Below are positions 25,241-33,660 of a stretch of DNA of 48,323 nucleotides, in pieces. Source of the DNA: Planctomycetaceae bacterium. Lineage in GTDB: Bacteria > Planctomycetota > Planctomycetia > Planctomycetales > Planctomycetaceae. Location: contig OMIV01000217.1 in assembly GCA_900299185.1 (NCBI GenBank), forward strand, positions 1 to 48,323, in the 5' to 3' direction. The first letter of the stretch is position 1. Each line of letters opens with the position of its first letter. The notes under the pieces are model-generated. The model saw only the letters and a list, made by a program, of their open reading frames with translations, searched no databases and had not been told where the DNA came from. Position numbers and translations under genes: made by a program.

Positions 25241-26344
25241 TTACGGCAAGTCGACCGTCTTGAGATTCACCACTCCGCCTTCGCCTTGCAGCAGCACGAC
25301 GGCGTGCGAGTCATTCAACTTGTCGAGCTGCACAACTCCTTGCCATGCGGCAATGGTTTCATACGGCTGACCGGCCAAACCGCCACCGGTCACGGGAGCC
25401 GTAATGCCGTCTGGACGCTGAATGTTTTCCGTGCTGATCTTCATCACGCCGCGAGCGCTATTGGCCATCAACAAGAAGTCCTTGCCGTCCTTCTTGTAAA
25501 CGATCATGTCGAGCGGCTTATTGCGATTGCCCAATTCAGCGACCGTCGTGCCGCGCGTCTTCTGACCTTTCTCCAAGCTGCTCAGCGGGAACTTCACCAG
25601 CGGCGTGCAGGTGAAGCCGGCCAGCAACGAAGGCTCGCCACCAATGGTGAACGGCACAAAGGTTCGAACGACCGCGTTGTCTTCCAGTCGTCCATGAGCC
25701 CCATGATAGATCTCGATCGGCGTGCCTTGATCAGCCTCTTTGAACGGGAAGACAATCTCACGCACCGCTGATGGAGCAGTTCCACCGGTCAGTCCCGACA
25801 CAATCACCTTGCCCTCGACATAAGCCAGATCCGTGATCGACTCATTGCGACGATTGGTCTGACGCGGACCTTCTCCCGTCACCTTGTCTTCCGGTGGATT
25901 GGGCAGCGCCACTTTCGACGAGCGAGCGTTGCTCAAGTCCAACTTGCTCAACGCGCCCTTGGCATCGACGCGCACGATGGCGACATCGTTACCTGCCGAC
26001 ACCGACAGATAGACGTTCCCGCTCTGCGGATTCACGACCATGTCACCGATGCGAATTTCGGCCTTCGTGTTGAGCAACCCAGCGATTTGCTCGTTGAGCT
26101 TGTCGATGTTGATGTTCGTCTTAGCGGGCTCGCCCTTCAGATCGTCTGTCGCCACAGCGACCACCGCAGCCGCCTTCGTATCACCTACCAACAGAATCCC
26201 ATCCGGTCCGAAGGCCATCGGTCCCGCCGACTTCAATTCGACTTTGCCTTGTGCCAGTCCCCATTGATCCGCAGCGCTCACCGTAGCGCCGCTTAGCAAC
26301 ATCGCCACGCTCAATGCCCATCCGAGTCGAGAAATCTTTCGCAT
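25241..26344 (-). CDS. Secreted beta-propeller-like protein
   Basis: The 367-residue protein has a clear signal peptide (about 1-24, ending VSAAD). The rest has repeated beta-rich segments typical of propellers (MAFGPDGILLVGD, DMVVNPQSGNVYLSVS, ITDLAYVEGKVIVSG, LDMIVYKKDGKDFLLMAN) but no standard NHL or WD signature I can name. AAGGAG lies six bases before the ATG, so the start is secure. Similar secreted proteins in planctomycetes are annotated as hypothetical. No operon partner is obvious; the palindrome at 25151 separates it from the DUF1080 gene. Confidence 0.75.
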   Translation of the reverse strand: MRKISRLGWALSVAMLLSGATVSAADQWGLAQGKVELKSAGPMAFGPDGILLVGDTKAAAVVAVATDDLKGEPAKTNINIDKLNEQIAGLLNTKAEIRIGDMVVNPQSGNVYLSVSAGNDVAIVRVDAKGALSKLDLSNARSSKVALPNPPEDKVTGEGPRQTNRRNESITDLAYVEGKVIVSGLTGGTAPSAVREIVFPFKEADQGTPIEIYHGAHGRLEDNAVVRTFVPFTIGGEPSLLAGFTCTPLVKFPLSSLEKGQKTRGTTVAELGNRNKPLDMIVYKKDGKDFLLMANSARGVMKISTENIQRPDGITAPVTGGGLAGQPYETIAAWQGVVQLDKLNDSHAVVLLQGEGGVVNLKTVDLP

Positions 26345-26944
26345 GCCGGTCTCCTTCAGATTGGAAATCCACCGTCGAGGTTTCGCATCGAAGCCTCAGG
26401 TGAAGTCGGTGTCGTTCATTGCCACGAGCCATGCAAGCGAGGCGATCTTTTCTGTGTGCGATTCTGGGCGCGGTGAGCGCGTAGTTTTCTTTCGGAGTGC
26501 TCCGGTTCGACGGAGCCCTCCAGGAAGATTCTCGCGCCGCCCGATCTATGCGACCGAAGCAGTCAGGCATGCTTTGACGTTTGGCTGATTGTGCCTCGTG
26601 TTGGGGCAAGGAAGCTTGCAGGGATCGCATTGCATGAGACGGGTTTGGTTGACGAAATCTGGCCCGACTTAGCCGATGGAAATGCCTTAATCTTCGCGGA
26701 ATTGACACAATTCGCGACGAACACAACGTGCCTGAAGCGTGGTTAATCGGGGTATCCAATCATGTGGCACCGGCATTGCGTAGTAAGAGCGTTTGGGCCG
26801 CGCTTTTCGAGTCGTCGGGAGCGTTCATTGTTGCTTGACGTTCTCGTTTGATGAACGGTTATGCCATCCGTAGATTCGAAGACAGATGTCATCAGACACC
26901 TCTTGTGTCACAGAAAACACACATCAAATTGCGGGGTTAGAGAC
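26345..26944. other. 600-base gap: control region of the DUF1559 gene
   Basis: No gene is supported. A possible promoter for the DUF1559 gene is TTGACG (26835-26840) and TTATGC (26859-26864) with an 18-base spacer. A near-perfect palindrome, cgcggaattgacacaattcg (26695 onward, ending cg at 26716), could be an operator. Both are readings by eye without support from other copies. Confidence 0.35.
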
Positions 26945-27748
26945 ATGGTTTGTAAGCATCACCGGAGACAAGCAGGGTTCACACTCATCGAACTGCTCGT
27001 CGTAATTGCCATCATTGCAGTACTCGTCGCTCTGCTGTTGCCCGCCGTGCAGCAAGCTCGCGAATCAGCTCGTCGCAGTCAGTGCCGCAACAACTTGAAG
27101 CAACTCGGCCTGGCCATCTCCAACTACGAAGCGAGCTTCCGTGTCTATCCCCCGGCTGGTCTGGGATATGGTTGGTGCAATGCGTCTGCCTCGAATCCTG
27201 CCACGCCTCGGATTCAGAACTTGAATGGTTGGACGTTGTTGTTGGCAGACTTTGATCAACAAGCGATCTACGACCAGTTTGACTTCAATCAAGCGGCTCA
27301 AGGTTTGAATACAGGATGTTGCTGCAGCCTCGTCGGAGCAGTGGGCAGCACAGTCGCCGGTAATCCCGCAGTGCATTCCGCAATCCTTAATCAACAGCTT
27401 CCGGCCTTCACTTGTCCTTCGGATCCAGGCAATCCCTTCCAAGGCGTGGGTACTTGCTACGGAACAACAAGTGGCACTGGCGGAGCAAAGACGAATTACG
27501 ACTTCATTACGTCGCGCAGTGACTTCAGTTGCAACAACTGGAGCGTCAACACGGGCACGAGTCGCAGGATGTTCGGTGAGAACAGCAGTTGCCGCTCGTC
27601 GCACGTCACCGACGTTCTTTCGAACACACTGATGGTCGGGGAAACGACGTTCAATGTTTACAACGGGCGCACGGCCTCGTGGGGTTATCGCGGCTGGGTC
27701 ATGACTGGCGTCGATGTTGAAACTTCCGGCATCAACAACTGGTCTTAA
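26945..27748 (+). CDS. DUF1559 pilin-like protein, cut short by an in-frame TAA
   Basis: The 267-residue product starts [18 protein letters not shown]. It has a type IV prepilin-type signal ([20 protein letters not shown], about 11-30) followed by [21 protein letters not shown], the hallmark of DUF1559 (SBP_bac_10-like) proteins, one of the largest planctomycete families. They are thought to be exported through a pilin-type pathway. The expected C-terminal domain is missing: TAA at 27746-27748 follows INNWS, and the conserved end continues in the same frame beyond it (see 27749-27934). The ATG at 26945 is used; an upstream in-frame ATG would place 28 residues before the signal. A lipoprotein gene follows. 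Confidence 0.8.
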   Translation: MVCKHHRRQAGFTLIELLVVIAIIAVLVALLLPAVQQARESARRSQCRNNLKQLGLAISNYEASFRVYPPAGLGYGWCNASASNPATPRIQNLNGWTLLLADFDQQAIYDQFDFNQAAQGLNTGCCCSLVGAVGSTVAGNPAVHSAILNQQLPAFTCPSDPGNPFQGVGTCYGTTSGTGGAKTNYDFITSRSDFSCNNWSVNTGTSRRMFGENSSCRSSHVTDVLSNTLMVGETTFNVYNGRTASWGYRGWVMTGVDVETSGINNWS

Positions 27749-27934
27749 ACCGGCATTACTCCCATTCCTGGTCGCCTCGGAAGCTGGGGATACGCGGGCA
27801 GCCTGCATGCAGGAGGAGCCCAATTCACGATGGGTGACGGCACCGTCAGATTCATCAGCGAGAACATCAACCTGGCGCTGCTTACTGGTCTCGCCAAAAT
27901 GGGTGATGGCAGCACCGACACGATTCAGGAATAA
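27749..27934 (+). pseudogene. C-terminal domain of the DUF1559 protein, separated by TAA
   Basis: These 61 codons are in the same frame as the DUF1559 gene and end in their own TAA (27932-27934). They read from [15 protein letters not shown] through [18 protein letters not shown] to [19 protein letters not shown], which is the standard DUF1559 C-terminus (HxGGAxFxxxDGSVxFI). Conservation is intact, so the break is recent, a sequencing error, or read through. An AGGAGG happens to lie about 12 bases before an internal ATG, but that peptide would have no signal sequence. Confidence 0.8.
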
Positions 27935-27945
27935 GGGGTGCCTTT

Positions 27946-28392
27946 ATGCGGCGACTGATACTGAGCTTGCTAGGCGCGGCCTTATTGACTGGTTGCGGTT
28001 CGGACAGCGGTCCCCAACTGGAATTCATTCCTGTAAAGGGCGTTGTGACATTTGACGGCAAGGGATTGCCCAATGCCGACGTCACCGCGATCCCTCAAGG
28101 AAAGACGATGGGCCAAGGTGGCTCTGCCCGAACGAACGAAAATGGTGAATTCGAAATCGCCTATGCCCGGGGCGGGAAGGGACTGCCGGAAGGCGAGTAC
28201 TTGGCGACGGTCAGCCGACGACTGAACCCCGACGGAACGTCGCCGCCGCCGAACGATCCGACGCCACCAATGGACTCACCCGCCGTCGAAAAGCTGCCGC
28301 CGAAGTACGTCGATCCCACTCAATCGGCGCTGCGCATCAAGGTGAGCAAGGCCGGCGCTGAAGCCAACCTCACACTCACCAGCGGCAAGTGA
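27946..28392 (+). CDS. Small lipoprotein with carboxypeptidase-regulatory-like domain
   Basis: The 148-residue protein has a lipoprotein signal with lipobox LLTGC (Cys17). The mature part (FIPVKGVVTFDGKGLPNADV, ENGEFEIAY, LPEGEYLATV) fits a transthyretin-like/carboxypeptidase-regulatory beta-sandwich, followed by a Pro-rich segment. In planctomycetes such lipoproteins very often follow a DUF1559 gene; here the gap to the end of that gene's full frame is 11 bases, so they form an operon. AAGGGG lies about seven bases before the ATG at 27946. The partner function is unknown, perhaps outer-surface anchoring of the pilin-like protein. Confidence 0.85.
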   Translation: MRRLILSLLGAALLTGCGSDSGPQLEFIPVKGVVTFDGKGLPNADVTAIPQGKTMGQGGSARTNENGEFEIAYARGGKGLPEGEYLATVSRRLNPDGTSPPPNDPTPPMDSPAVEKLPPKYVDPTQSALRIKVSKAGAEANLTLTSGK

Positions 28393-28508
28393 GCCCGGAC
28401 GAAGAGTCATCGTAGTTCTCTGATCCAGCGACGCCTTTCGTGGCGACAACCAGTCAGACTGCGTCTTCTGACAATCAAGATCTGAAGTCTCCGCTTCGAC
28501 TTCTCAGG

Positions 28509-28566
28509 CAGGCACAACTCACCAGGCTCGTTCGCAGTCGGCGAACGGCCTCGTGAGATGTGCCTG
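28509..28566. repeat. Inverted repeat (CAGGCACA...TGTGCCTG)
   Basis: The left arm at 28509-28535 (caggcacaactcaccaggct then cgttcgc) pairs with the right arm at 28541-28566, whose reverse complement is caggcacatctcacgaggcc then gttcgc. There are a few mismatches and a five-base loop. It lies in the 337-base gap between the lipoprotein and metG, where it could end the DUF1559-lipoprotein transcript. The rest of the gap shows no gene. Confidence 0.7.
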
Positions 28567-28729
28567 TTGCTTTTGGCGGCCTACATTTCGACGTTGTGGC
28601 AGCCTATCGTCCCACTCATTGATCTCCGGTGCTTGCTCTACGAGTGCCGCTTTTCGTTGCGTTTGCGTGGCAGTTTTGACTCAGTCACTAAAGCCAACGC
28701 ACGTTCGTTTCTTCGTCAGCAGGATTCTC

Positions 28730-30778
28730 ATGACAGCACGACGCATCTTGGTCACGGCAGCGTTGCCGTATGCCAACGGTCACATTCATCTCGGACATCT
28801 CGTCGAGTACATCCAAACCGACATTTGGGTTCGCTTCCAGAAGCTGCGCGGCAACAAGTGCGTCTTCGTCTGTGCCGACGACACTCACGGCACGGCGATC
28901 ATGATTCGGGCTCGGCAAGAGGGCCGCAGCGAAGAAGCAGTCATCGCGGATATGCGAGACGCTCACGTTCGCGACTTCGCCGGTTTCGACATCGCCTTCG
29001 ATAACTACGGCTCGACGAACAGCCCCGAGAATCGCGCGCTGTGTCACGAGATCTGGGCCAAGATCCGCGAAGCAGGTCTCGTCAAAGAAGAGGCCGTCGA
29101 GCAGCTCTTTGATCCGAAGGAAGGCACATTCCTCGCGGATCGTTTCGTGAGGGGAACGTGCCCGCGCTGCAAGGCCGAGAATCAGCCGGGCGACAACTGC
29201 TCGAAGTGCGGTGCGACTTATACGCCTGCGGAACTCATCAATCCTAAGAGCACGCTCTCGGGCGCGACTCCTGAAGTCAGGTCGGCTCAGCATCTTTTCA
29301 TCGAGTTGGAAAAACTACATAGCTTCCTCGCTGAGTGGACTCAGTCGGGCGAGCACTTGCAGGACGAAGTGGCGAACTACCTCAAGGGCCACTTCCTCGG
29401 CGACACGTTGCGGAACTGGGACGTCTCGCGACCGGCTCCGTACTTCGGCTTCGAGATCCCCGACGCTCCGGGCAATTACTGGTATGTCTGGTTCGACGCG
29501 CCGATTGGCTACATCGCTTCGACTCACGAGTGGTGCAAGAAGCACGGCGAGCAGCTCGACGATTGGTGGAAGAATCCTGACACCGAAGTGCATCACTTCA
29601 TCGGCAAGGACATTACTTACTTTCACACGCTGTTCTGGCCGGGCATGCTCAAGACGGCGGGATTCAATCTGCCGCACAAGGTTCACATTCACGGCTTCTT
29701 GACGGTCGGCGGCGAGAAGATGTCGAAGTCGCTCGGCACGTTCGTGATGGGTTCGACCTATCTCAAGCACCTCGATCCGGCGTTCATTCGGTACTACTAC
29801 GCCTCGAAGCTCGGGCCGCGATTGGATGACCTCGATCTGAACCTCGACGAGTTCATTGCGAAGGTCAACGCGGACCTCGTCGGCAAGGTTGTGAACATCG
29901 CCAGTCGCGCGGCGAAGTTCGTCGCCGAGCAAACGCTCTGCGAGTCGTACCCGTCCGACGGCGGTCTCTTCGAAGCGGCCGCTGCGAAGGCGGATGTCAT
30001 CGCCGATCTCTATGAACGCTGCGATTACAACAACGCCATGCGCGAGATCATGCTGCTCGCCGACGCGGCCAATAAGTACGTCGACGAGAAGCAACCGTGG
30101 GTGCTCCGCAAAGATCCAAGCAAGGCCGCCGAGGTCCGCGAGATCTGCTCGGTGGCTCTCAATCTCTTCCGGCAGTTGGCGCTCTACTTGAGCCCCGTGT
30201 TGCCGAAGTTGGCTCAGCAAACGGCTGAGCTGCTCAATGTTCCGATTCAACGTTGGGACGACGTTCGCTCGCCGCTGGTCGGCACGCGCGTCAGCCCGTT
30301 CAAACACATGCTGCAACGAGTCTCCGTAGAACAGGTCCAAGCCATGACAGAAGAAAGCAAAGTTGTTGATCCCGCCACTGCCGCTGATGCTCCTGCCGCT
30401 CCGCAATGGAACGACGGACCCGAAGCACTCGCCGCCGAACCGCTCGCGGCTGAATGCACGATCGACGATTTCGTGAAGGTCGACTTGCGAGTCGCCCGCA
30501 TCCTTTCCGCCGAAGACGTTCTCGAAGCGAACAAGCTGCTGAAGCTGACGCTAAGCCTCGGCGGCGATTCCAAGCGACAAGTCTTCGCGGGCATCAAGGC
30601 TGCCTATAAGCCGGAGCAACTTGTCGGTCGGCTCGTGATCTGCGTCGCGAACCTGAAGCCGCGCCAAATGAAGTTCGGTCTGAGCGAAGGCATGATCTGC
30701 GCCTCCGGCCCCGGCGGCAAAGACGTCTTCCTATTGGCCCCCGACTCCGGAGCCGTCCCCGGCCAGCGCGTGCATTAA
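28730..30778 (+). CDS. metG: Methionyl-tRNA synthetase
   Basis: The 682-residue enzyme charges tRNA-Met in the cytoplasm. It has the HIGH-type motif as HIHLGH (about 18-23), a zinc knuckle (CPRC ... CSKC, about 144-164), KMSKS in [10 protein letters not shown], an anticodon-binding helical domain, and a C-terminal EMAP-II/OB-fold tRNA-binding domain (about 575-682: [16 protein letters not shown] and [21 protein letters not shown]), joined by an Ala-rich linker. That domain makes it the dimeric MetG form. The ATG at 28730 is preceded by CAGGA; the longer frame from 28553 has no family resemblance. Its 3' end faces the convergent PSD1 gene. Confidence 0.97.
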   Translation: MTARRILVTAALPYANGHIHLGHLVEYIQTDIWVRFQKLRGNKCVFVCADDTHGTAIMIRARQEGRSEEAVIADMRDAHVRDFAGFDIAFDNYGSTNSPENRALCHEIWAKIREAGLVKEEAVEQLFDPKEGTFLADRFVRGTCPRCKAENQPGDNCSKCGATYTPAELINPKSTLSGATPEVRSAQHLFIELEKLHSFLAEWTQSGEHLQDEVANYLKGHFLGDTLRNWDVSRPAPYFGFEIPDAPGNYWYVWFDAPIGYIASTHEWCKKHGEQLDDWWKNPDTEVHHFIGKDITYFHTLFWPGMLKTAGFNLPHKVHIHGFLTVGGEKMSKSLGTFVMGSTYLKHLDPAFIRYYYASKLGPRLDDLDLNLDEFIAKVNADLVGKVVNIASRAAKFVAEQTLCESYPSDGGLFEAAAAKADVIADLYERCDYNNAMREIMLLADAANKYVDEKQPWVLRKDPSKAAEVREICSVALNLFRQLALYLSPVLPKLAQQTAELLNVPIQRWDDVRSPLVGTRVSPFKHMLQRVSVEQVQAMTEESKVVDPATAADAPAAPQWNDGPEALAAEPLAAECTIDDFVKVDLRVARILSAEDVLEANKLLKLTLSLGGDSKRQVFAGIKAAYKPEQLVGRLVICVANLKPRQMKFGLSEGMICASGPGGKDVFLLAPDSGAVPGQRVH

Positions 30779-30818
30779 GACAATGGTCGGCTTTCGCTCC
30801 GAGGCTCTGATGAATTGA

Positions 30819-30890
30819 GTGGGATAGACTTCCAGCCTGTCGTTTCGTGTTCTCATGGAATGAAAATGACAGGCAGGAAGCCTTTCCCAC
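30819..30890. repeat. Inverted repeat (GTGGGATAGACTTCCAGCCTGTC type)
   Basis: The left arm at 30819-30841 (gtgggatagacttccagcct gtc) pairs with the right arm at 30868-30890 (reverse complement gtgggaaaggcttcctgcct gtc), 19 of 23 matching. It lies between convergent metG and PSD1 genes. Elements with the core GGCTTCCAGCCTGTC are familiar from planctomycete intergenic DNA. It may also serve as a two-way terminator. Confidence 0.75.
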
Positions 30891-30975
30891 GAAAAGATCA
30901 CAGACTCTCTGCGAAAGGCGACCACGATCACTCGTTTCCAAGCTCTGCTTGAGACCATTGGCTCAAAAACGCGGG

Positions 30976-33438
30976 CTATCTCACGTACAAGAACTCGTTC
31001 GACGATAGCACCACGTGACACAACGATTGCCATGCGGACTTGCGCTTCGAGGCGGCGTCGGCACTCTCGGCGTTGCTGGCAGTGACGGCGTCGAGATAGC
31101 TCAGCATGCGAGTCTTCTCTTTGTCGGTGATGGGACGACCGTAGGCCATCAAGTTCAGAACTTGCAGGCGCCGTGCGTCGTCGGCATCGGGTAAGCCCAC
31201 GAGCTGGTTCGCCAATGCCGTCGCAGCGTCATGCATCAGATCGGCATTCATCAGGAACAACGACTGAGGAGCCACGGTCGACGAATTGCGGTCTCCGTTC
31301 GAAACAGTCGCGTCCGTCGAATCAAAGAGCTGTAACACGTCGTACAGATGGTTTCGCACGACGGGCAGATAGAGCGTGCGTTTGCGCGAGTCGTACTTCG
31401 TTGTGTCCTTCGATGTATGGTCGAAGAAGAACTCGCGGTTCTTCACGTGCAGCAACGAGCCGCCCATCGTCCGATCCAACAAACCCGAGACGGCCAACAC
31501 GCTGTCTCGCAAGGACTCGGCATCCAACCGCCGCACGTCGATGTGACTGAGCAATCGGTTCTCGGGATCTTTGTCGGTCGCGGGGCCACTGGCTTGCTGA
31601 TAAGTCGCCGACAGCATGATGCGTCGATGCAAAGTCTTCAGAGACCAACCGGACGACATGAAGTCGCTCGCGAGCCAATCCAGCAATTCGGGATGCGACG
31701 GCGCTTCACCCAGGATGCCGAAGTTGTCGACGGATCGCACCAAGCCTTGCCCGAAGTGCCAACGCCACACTCGATTCACAAAGACTCGCGCTGTCAGCGG
31801 GTTGCGAGGGCTCGTCAGCCACTTCGCCAATTCCAATCGACCACTGCGATCCGTGGTGAATTGCGATTGCTCCAAATGAGCCAATAGCTCGGGCGTTCGA
31901 CGCGGGACAAGCTCACCCAACGTTAAGTGCGAGCCTCGAAGGTGAATCGCCAGCTCGGTGACTTTGCCTTCGGTCGCGCCCATCGACATTGGAATCAGCG
32001 ATGCACCTTCGGCTTCGAGTTTCTTCAACTGATCGCGCAGTGAGGCCAGTTCTTTCTTCGTGTATTCAGGCAGTTGCTTTTCAAAGTCTGTCGGCAGTTT
32101 GCTGTCCGCAGGCAGGCTCGCGACGAGCTTCTCTTTCGCTGTCGCCAACACTGAGTCGATCTTCGCTTTATGAGCAGCAACCTTGTCGTCGTGCTGACTT
32201 TTGGCCGAGAGGTCTTGCTCGGTCGGAACAGCGTTCTCGTGCCACTTGGCGATCTTCTTGTAGTGCTCCATCACGCGAGTACTTTTGAAGACACCCGCCA
32301 TGCCGTAATAGTCCGCCATCGAAAAGGGATCGAACTTGTGGTCGTGGCAGCGAGCACACCCAAACGTCATGCCCAGGGCGGCTCGACCGAGCGTGTCGAT
32401 CTGCTCGTCGATGATGTCCATCTCCATTTTGACTTCATCAACTTCCGCGAGAACTTTGGGACCGATCGCCAGAAAGCTCGTCGCGATCAAGTTCTCATTC
32501 CGTCGCTTCCGACCTTCCGACGTGGTGTCATCGAAGGGCAACAAGTCGCCGGCAACCTGAGCCGTCAAGAATTGGTCATACGGCAGGTCTCGATTGACCG
32601 CGCTCACGGCCCAATCTCGATAACGCCAGGCATTTCCATGCGCGATGTTTTCATCGAGCCCATTCGAGTCCGCATACCGCGCCACATCGAGCCAATGTCG
32701 ACCCCAGCGTTCTCCGTAATGCGACGAGTCGAGCAAGCGATCAATCACTTTGGCGAAGGCATTCGGAGAATCATCAGCCACAAAGGCTTCGACTTCCTCA
32801 GCCGTCGGCGGCAGCCCCAATAGGTCCAAACTTGCTCGGCGAATCAACGTGCGTTTGTCGGCTGCAACTGATGGATTGAGTCCCGCAGCTTCCTGTCGAG
32901 CGAGAATGAAATGATCGATCTCGGTCTTCGGCCAAGACCCTGATTTCACACTCGGAACGGTCGGCTTCGTCACCGGCTTGAAGGACCAGAACTGCCGAGC
33001 TTGTTCGAAGTCGATCTTCCCTCTGCGAGGAGTGATCGCACCGCCCTTTTGCATGTCGGGATGAGGTGCTCCCAATTCGATCCAACGCTTGAGGTCCGCG
33101 ATCTCAACGTCACTGAGCTTCGCATCCGGCGGCATCTGCAAGTCGGGGTTGCGATAGCTCACTGCGATCATCAGCAAGCTCTTGTCGGCCTGCTTGCCGA
33201 CATACGCCGGGCCGGACGCGCCGCCTTGTTGCATGGCGTTCCAACTATCCAACCTCAGCTTGCCTTCTTGCTTCTCATCGCCATGACACTTCACGCACTT
33301 GGAGGCGAGCAACGGACGGATGCGCGACTCGAAGAACTTGAGGTCCGCATCGGACGGCTTTGCATCGTCGGCCTTAACAAAAGACGGAGTCAGGCACAGG
33401 GCCGATAGAAAGCTGAGGAGATGAAGTCGCAACGACAT
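30976..33438 (-). CDS. Secreted PSD1/DUF1549/DUF1553 cytochrome-like protein 1
   Basis: The 820-residue protein has a signal peptide (about 1-22), a cytochrome-c-like PSCyt1 domain with CVKCH (about 49-53), then PSCyt2/DUF1549 (about 180-390, with [21 protein letters not shown] and a second CARCHDHKFDP) and C-terminal DUF1553 (PSD1, about 550-800, with RNPLTARVFVNRVWRWHFG and [12 protein letters not shown]). These are hallmark planctomycete proteins of unknown function, thought to be periplasmic haem proteins. GAGGTG lies about seven bases before the ATG (33436-33438). They usually precede a DUF1501 gene; none is present here. Confidence 0.92.
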   Translation of the reverse strand: MSLRLHLLSFLSALCLTPSFVKADDAKPSDADLKFFESRIRPLLASKCVKCHGDEKQEGKLRLDSWNAMQQGGASGPAYVGKQADKSLLMIAVSYRNPDLQMPPDAKLSDVEIADLKRWIELGAPHPDMQKGGAITPRRGKIDFEQARQFWSFKPVTKPTVPSVKSGSWPKTEIDHFILARQEAAGLNPSVAADKRTLIRRASLDLLGLPPTAEEVEAFVADDSPNAFAKVIDRLLDSSHYGERWGRHWLDVARYADSNGLDENIAHGNAWRYRDWAVSAVNRDLPYDQFLTAQVAGDLLPFDDTTSEGRKRRNENLIATSFLAIGPKVLAEVDEVKMEMDIIDEQIDTLGRAALGMTFGCARCHDHKFDPFSMADYYGMAGVFKSTRVMEHYKKIAKWHENAVPTEQDLSAKSQHDDKVAAHKAKIDSVLATAKEKLVASLPADSKLPTDFEKQLPEYTKKELASLRDQLKKLEAEGASLIPMSMGATEGKVTELAIHLRGSHLTLGELVPRRTPELLAHLEQSQFTTDRSGRLELAKWLTSPRNPLTARVFVNRVWRWHFGQGLVRSVDNFGILGEAPSHPELLDWLASDFMSSGWSLKTLHRRIMLSATYQQASGPATDKDPENRLLSHIDVRRLDAESLRDSVLAVSGLLDRTMGGSLLHVKNREFFFDHTSKDTTKYDSRKRTLYLPVVRNHLYDVLQLFDSTDATVSNGDRNSSTVAPQSLFLMNADLMHDAATALANQLVGLPDADDARRLQVLNLMAYGRPITDKEKTRMLSYLDAVTASNAESADAASKRKSAWQSLCHVVLSSNEFLYVR

Positions 33439-33497
33439 GGGACACCTCGGGAAGGAGTGAGTGAGGCAGGCGGGCGAGCTGACGGAGTTCTTGCATA

Positions 33498-33560
33498 TAC
33501 GAGCCCGAAGCGCTCGCGAGTGCCATCTTGGCGGGACTAAGTCACGCACTCGCTGGTGCT
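33498..33560. repeat. Palindromic repeat, ACGAGCCCGAAGCGC family, copy 1
   Basis: The left arm tacgagcccgaagcgctcgc gagtgcc (from 33498) and the right arm gtcacgcactcgctggtgct (to 33560) pair around about 18 bases. The same element lies at 43922-44000, where both arms are better preserved. It lies immediately before the AGTCGCGGAGCGACT palindrome, so two repeat families are side by side upstream of the PSD1 gene. Confidence 0.8.
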
Positions 33561-33564
33561 TTTC

Positions 33565-33609
33565 AGTCGCGGAGCGACTGAGCTACGTAGCCGAGTCGCT
33601 CCGCGACTC
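33565..33609. repeat. Palindromic repeat, AGTCGCGGAGCGACT family, copy 2
   Basis: Arms agtcgcggagcgact (33565-33579) and agtcgctccgcgact (33594-33608) flank gagctacgtagccg. The element differs from copy 1 (25151-25195) by one base in the centre. Two nearly identical copies 8.4 kb apart in unrelated gaps show that this is a dispersed element rather than a gene-specific terminator. Confidence 0.9.
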
Positions 33610-33660
33610 GGACTCGTTCTAGGGCCGGTATTTAGCAAAGCTAGTTCGATCAAGTATTGC

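Noticed and set aside
29315-30406. 363-codon open frame on the minus strand
   Set aside because: It lies opposite metG, whose frame is unmistakable; Arg/Val-rich composition is typical of an antisense shadow.
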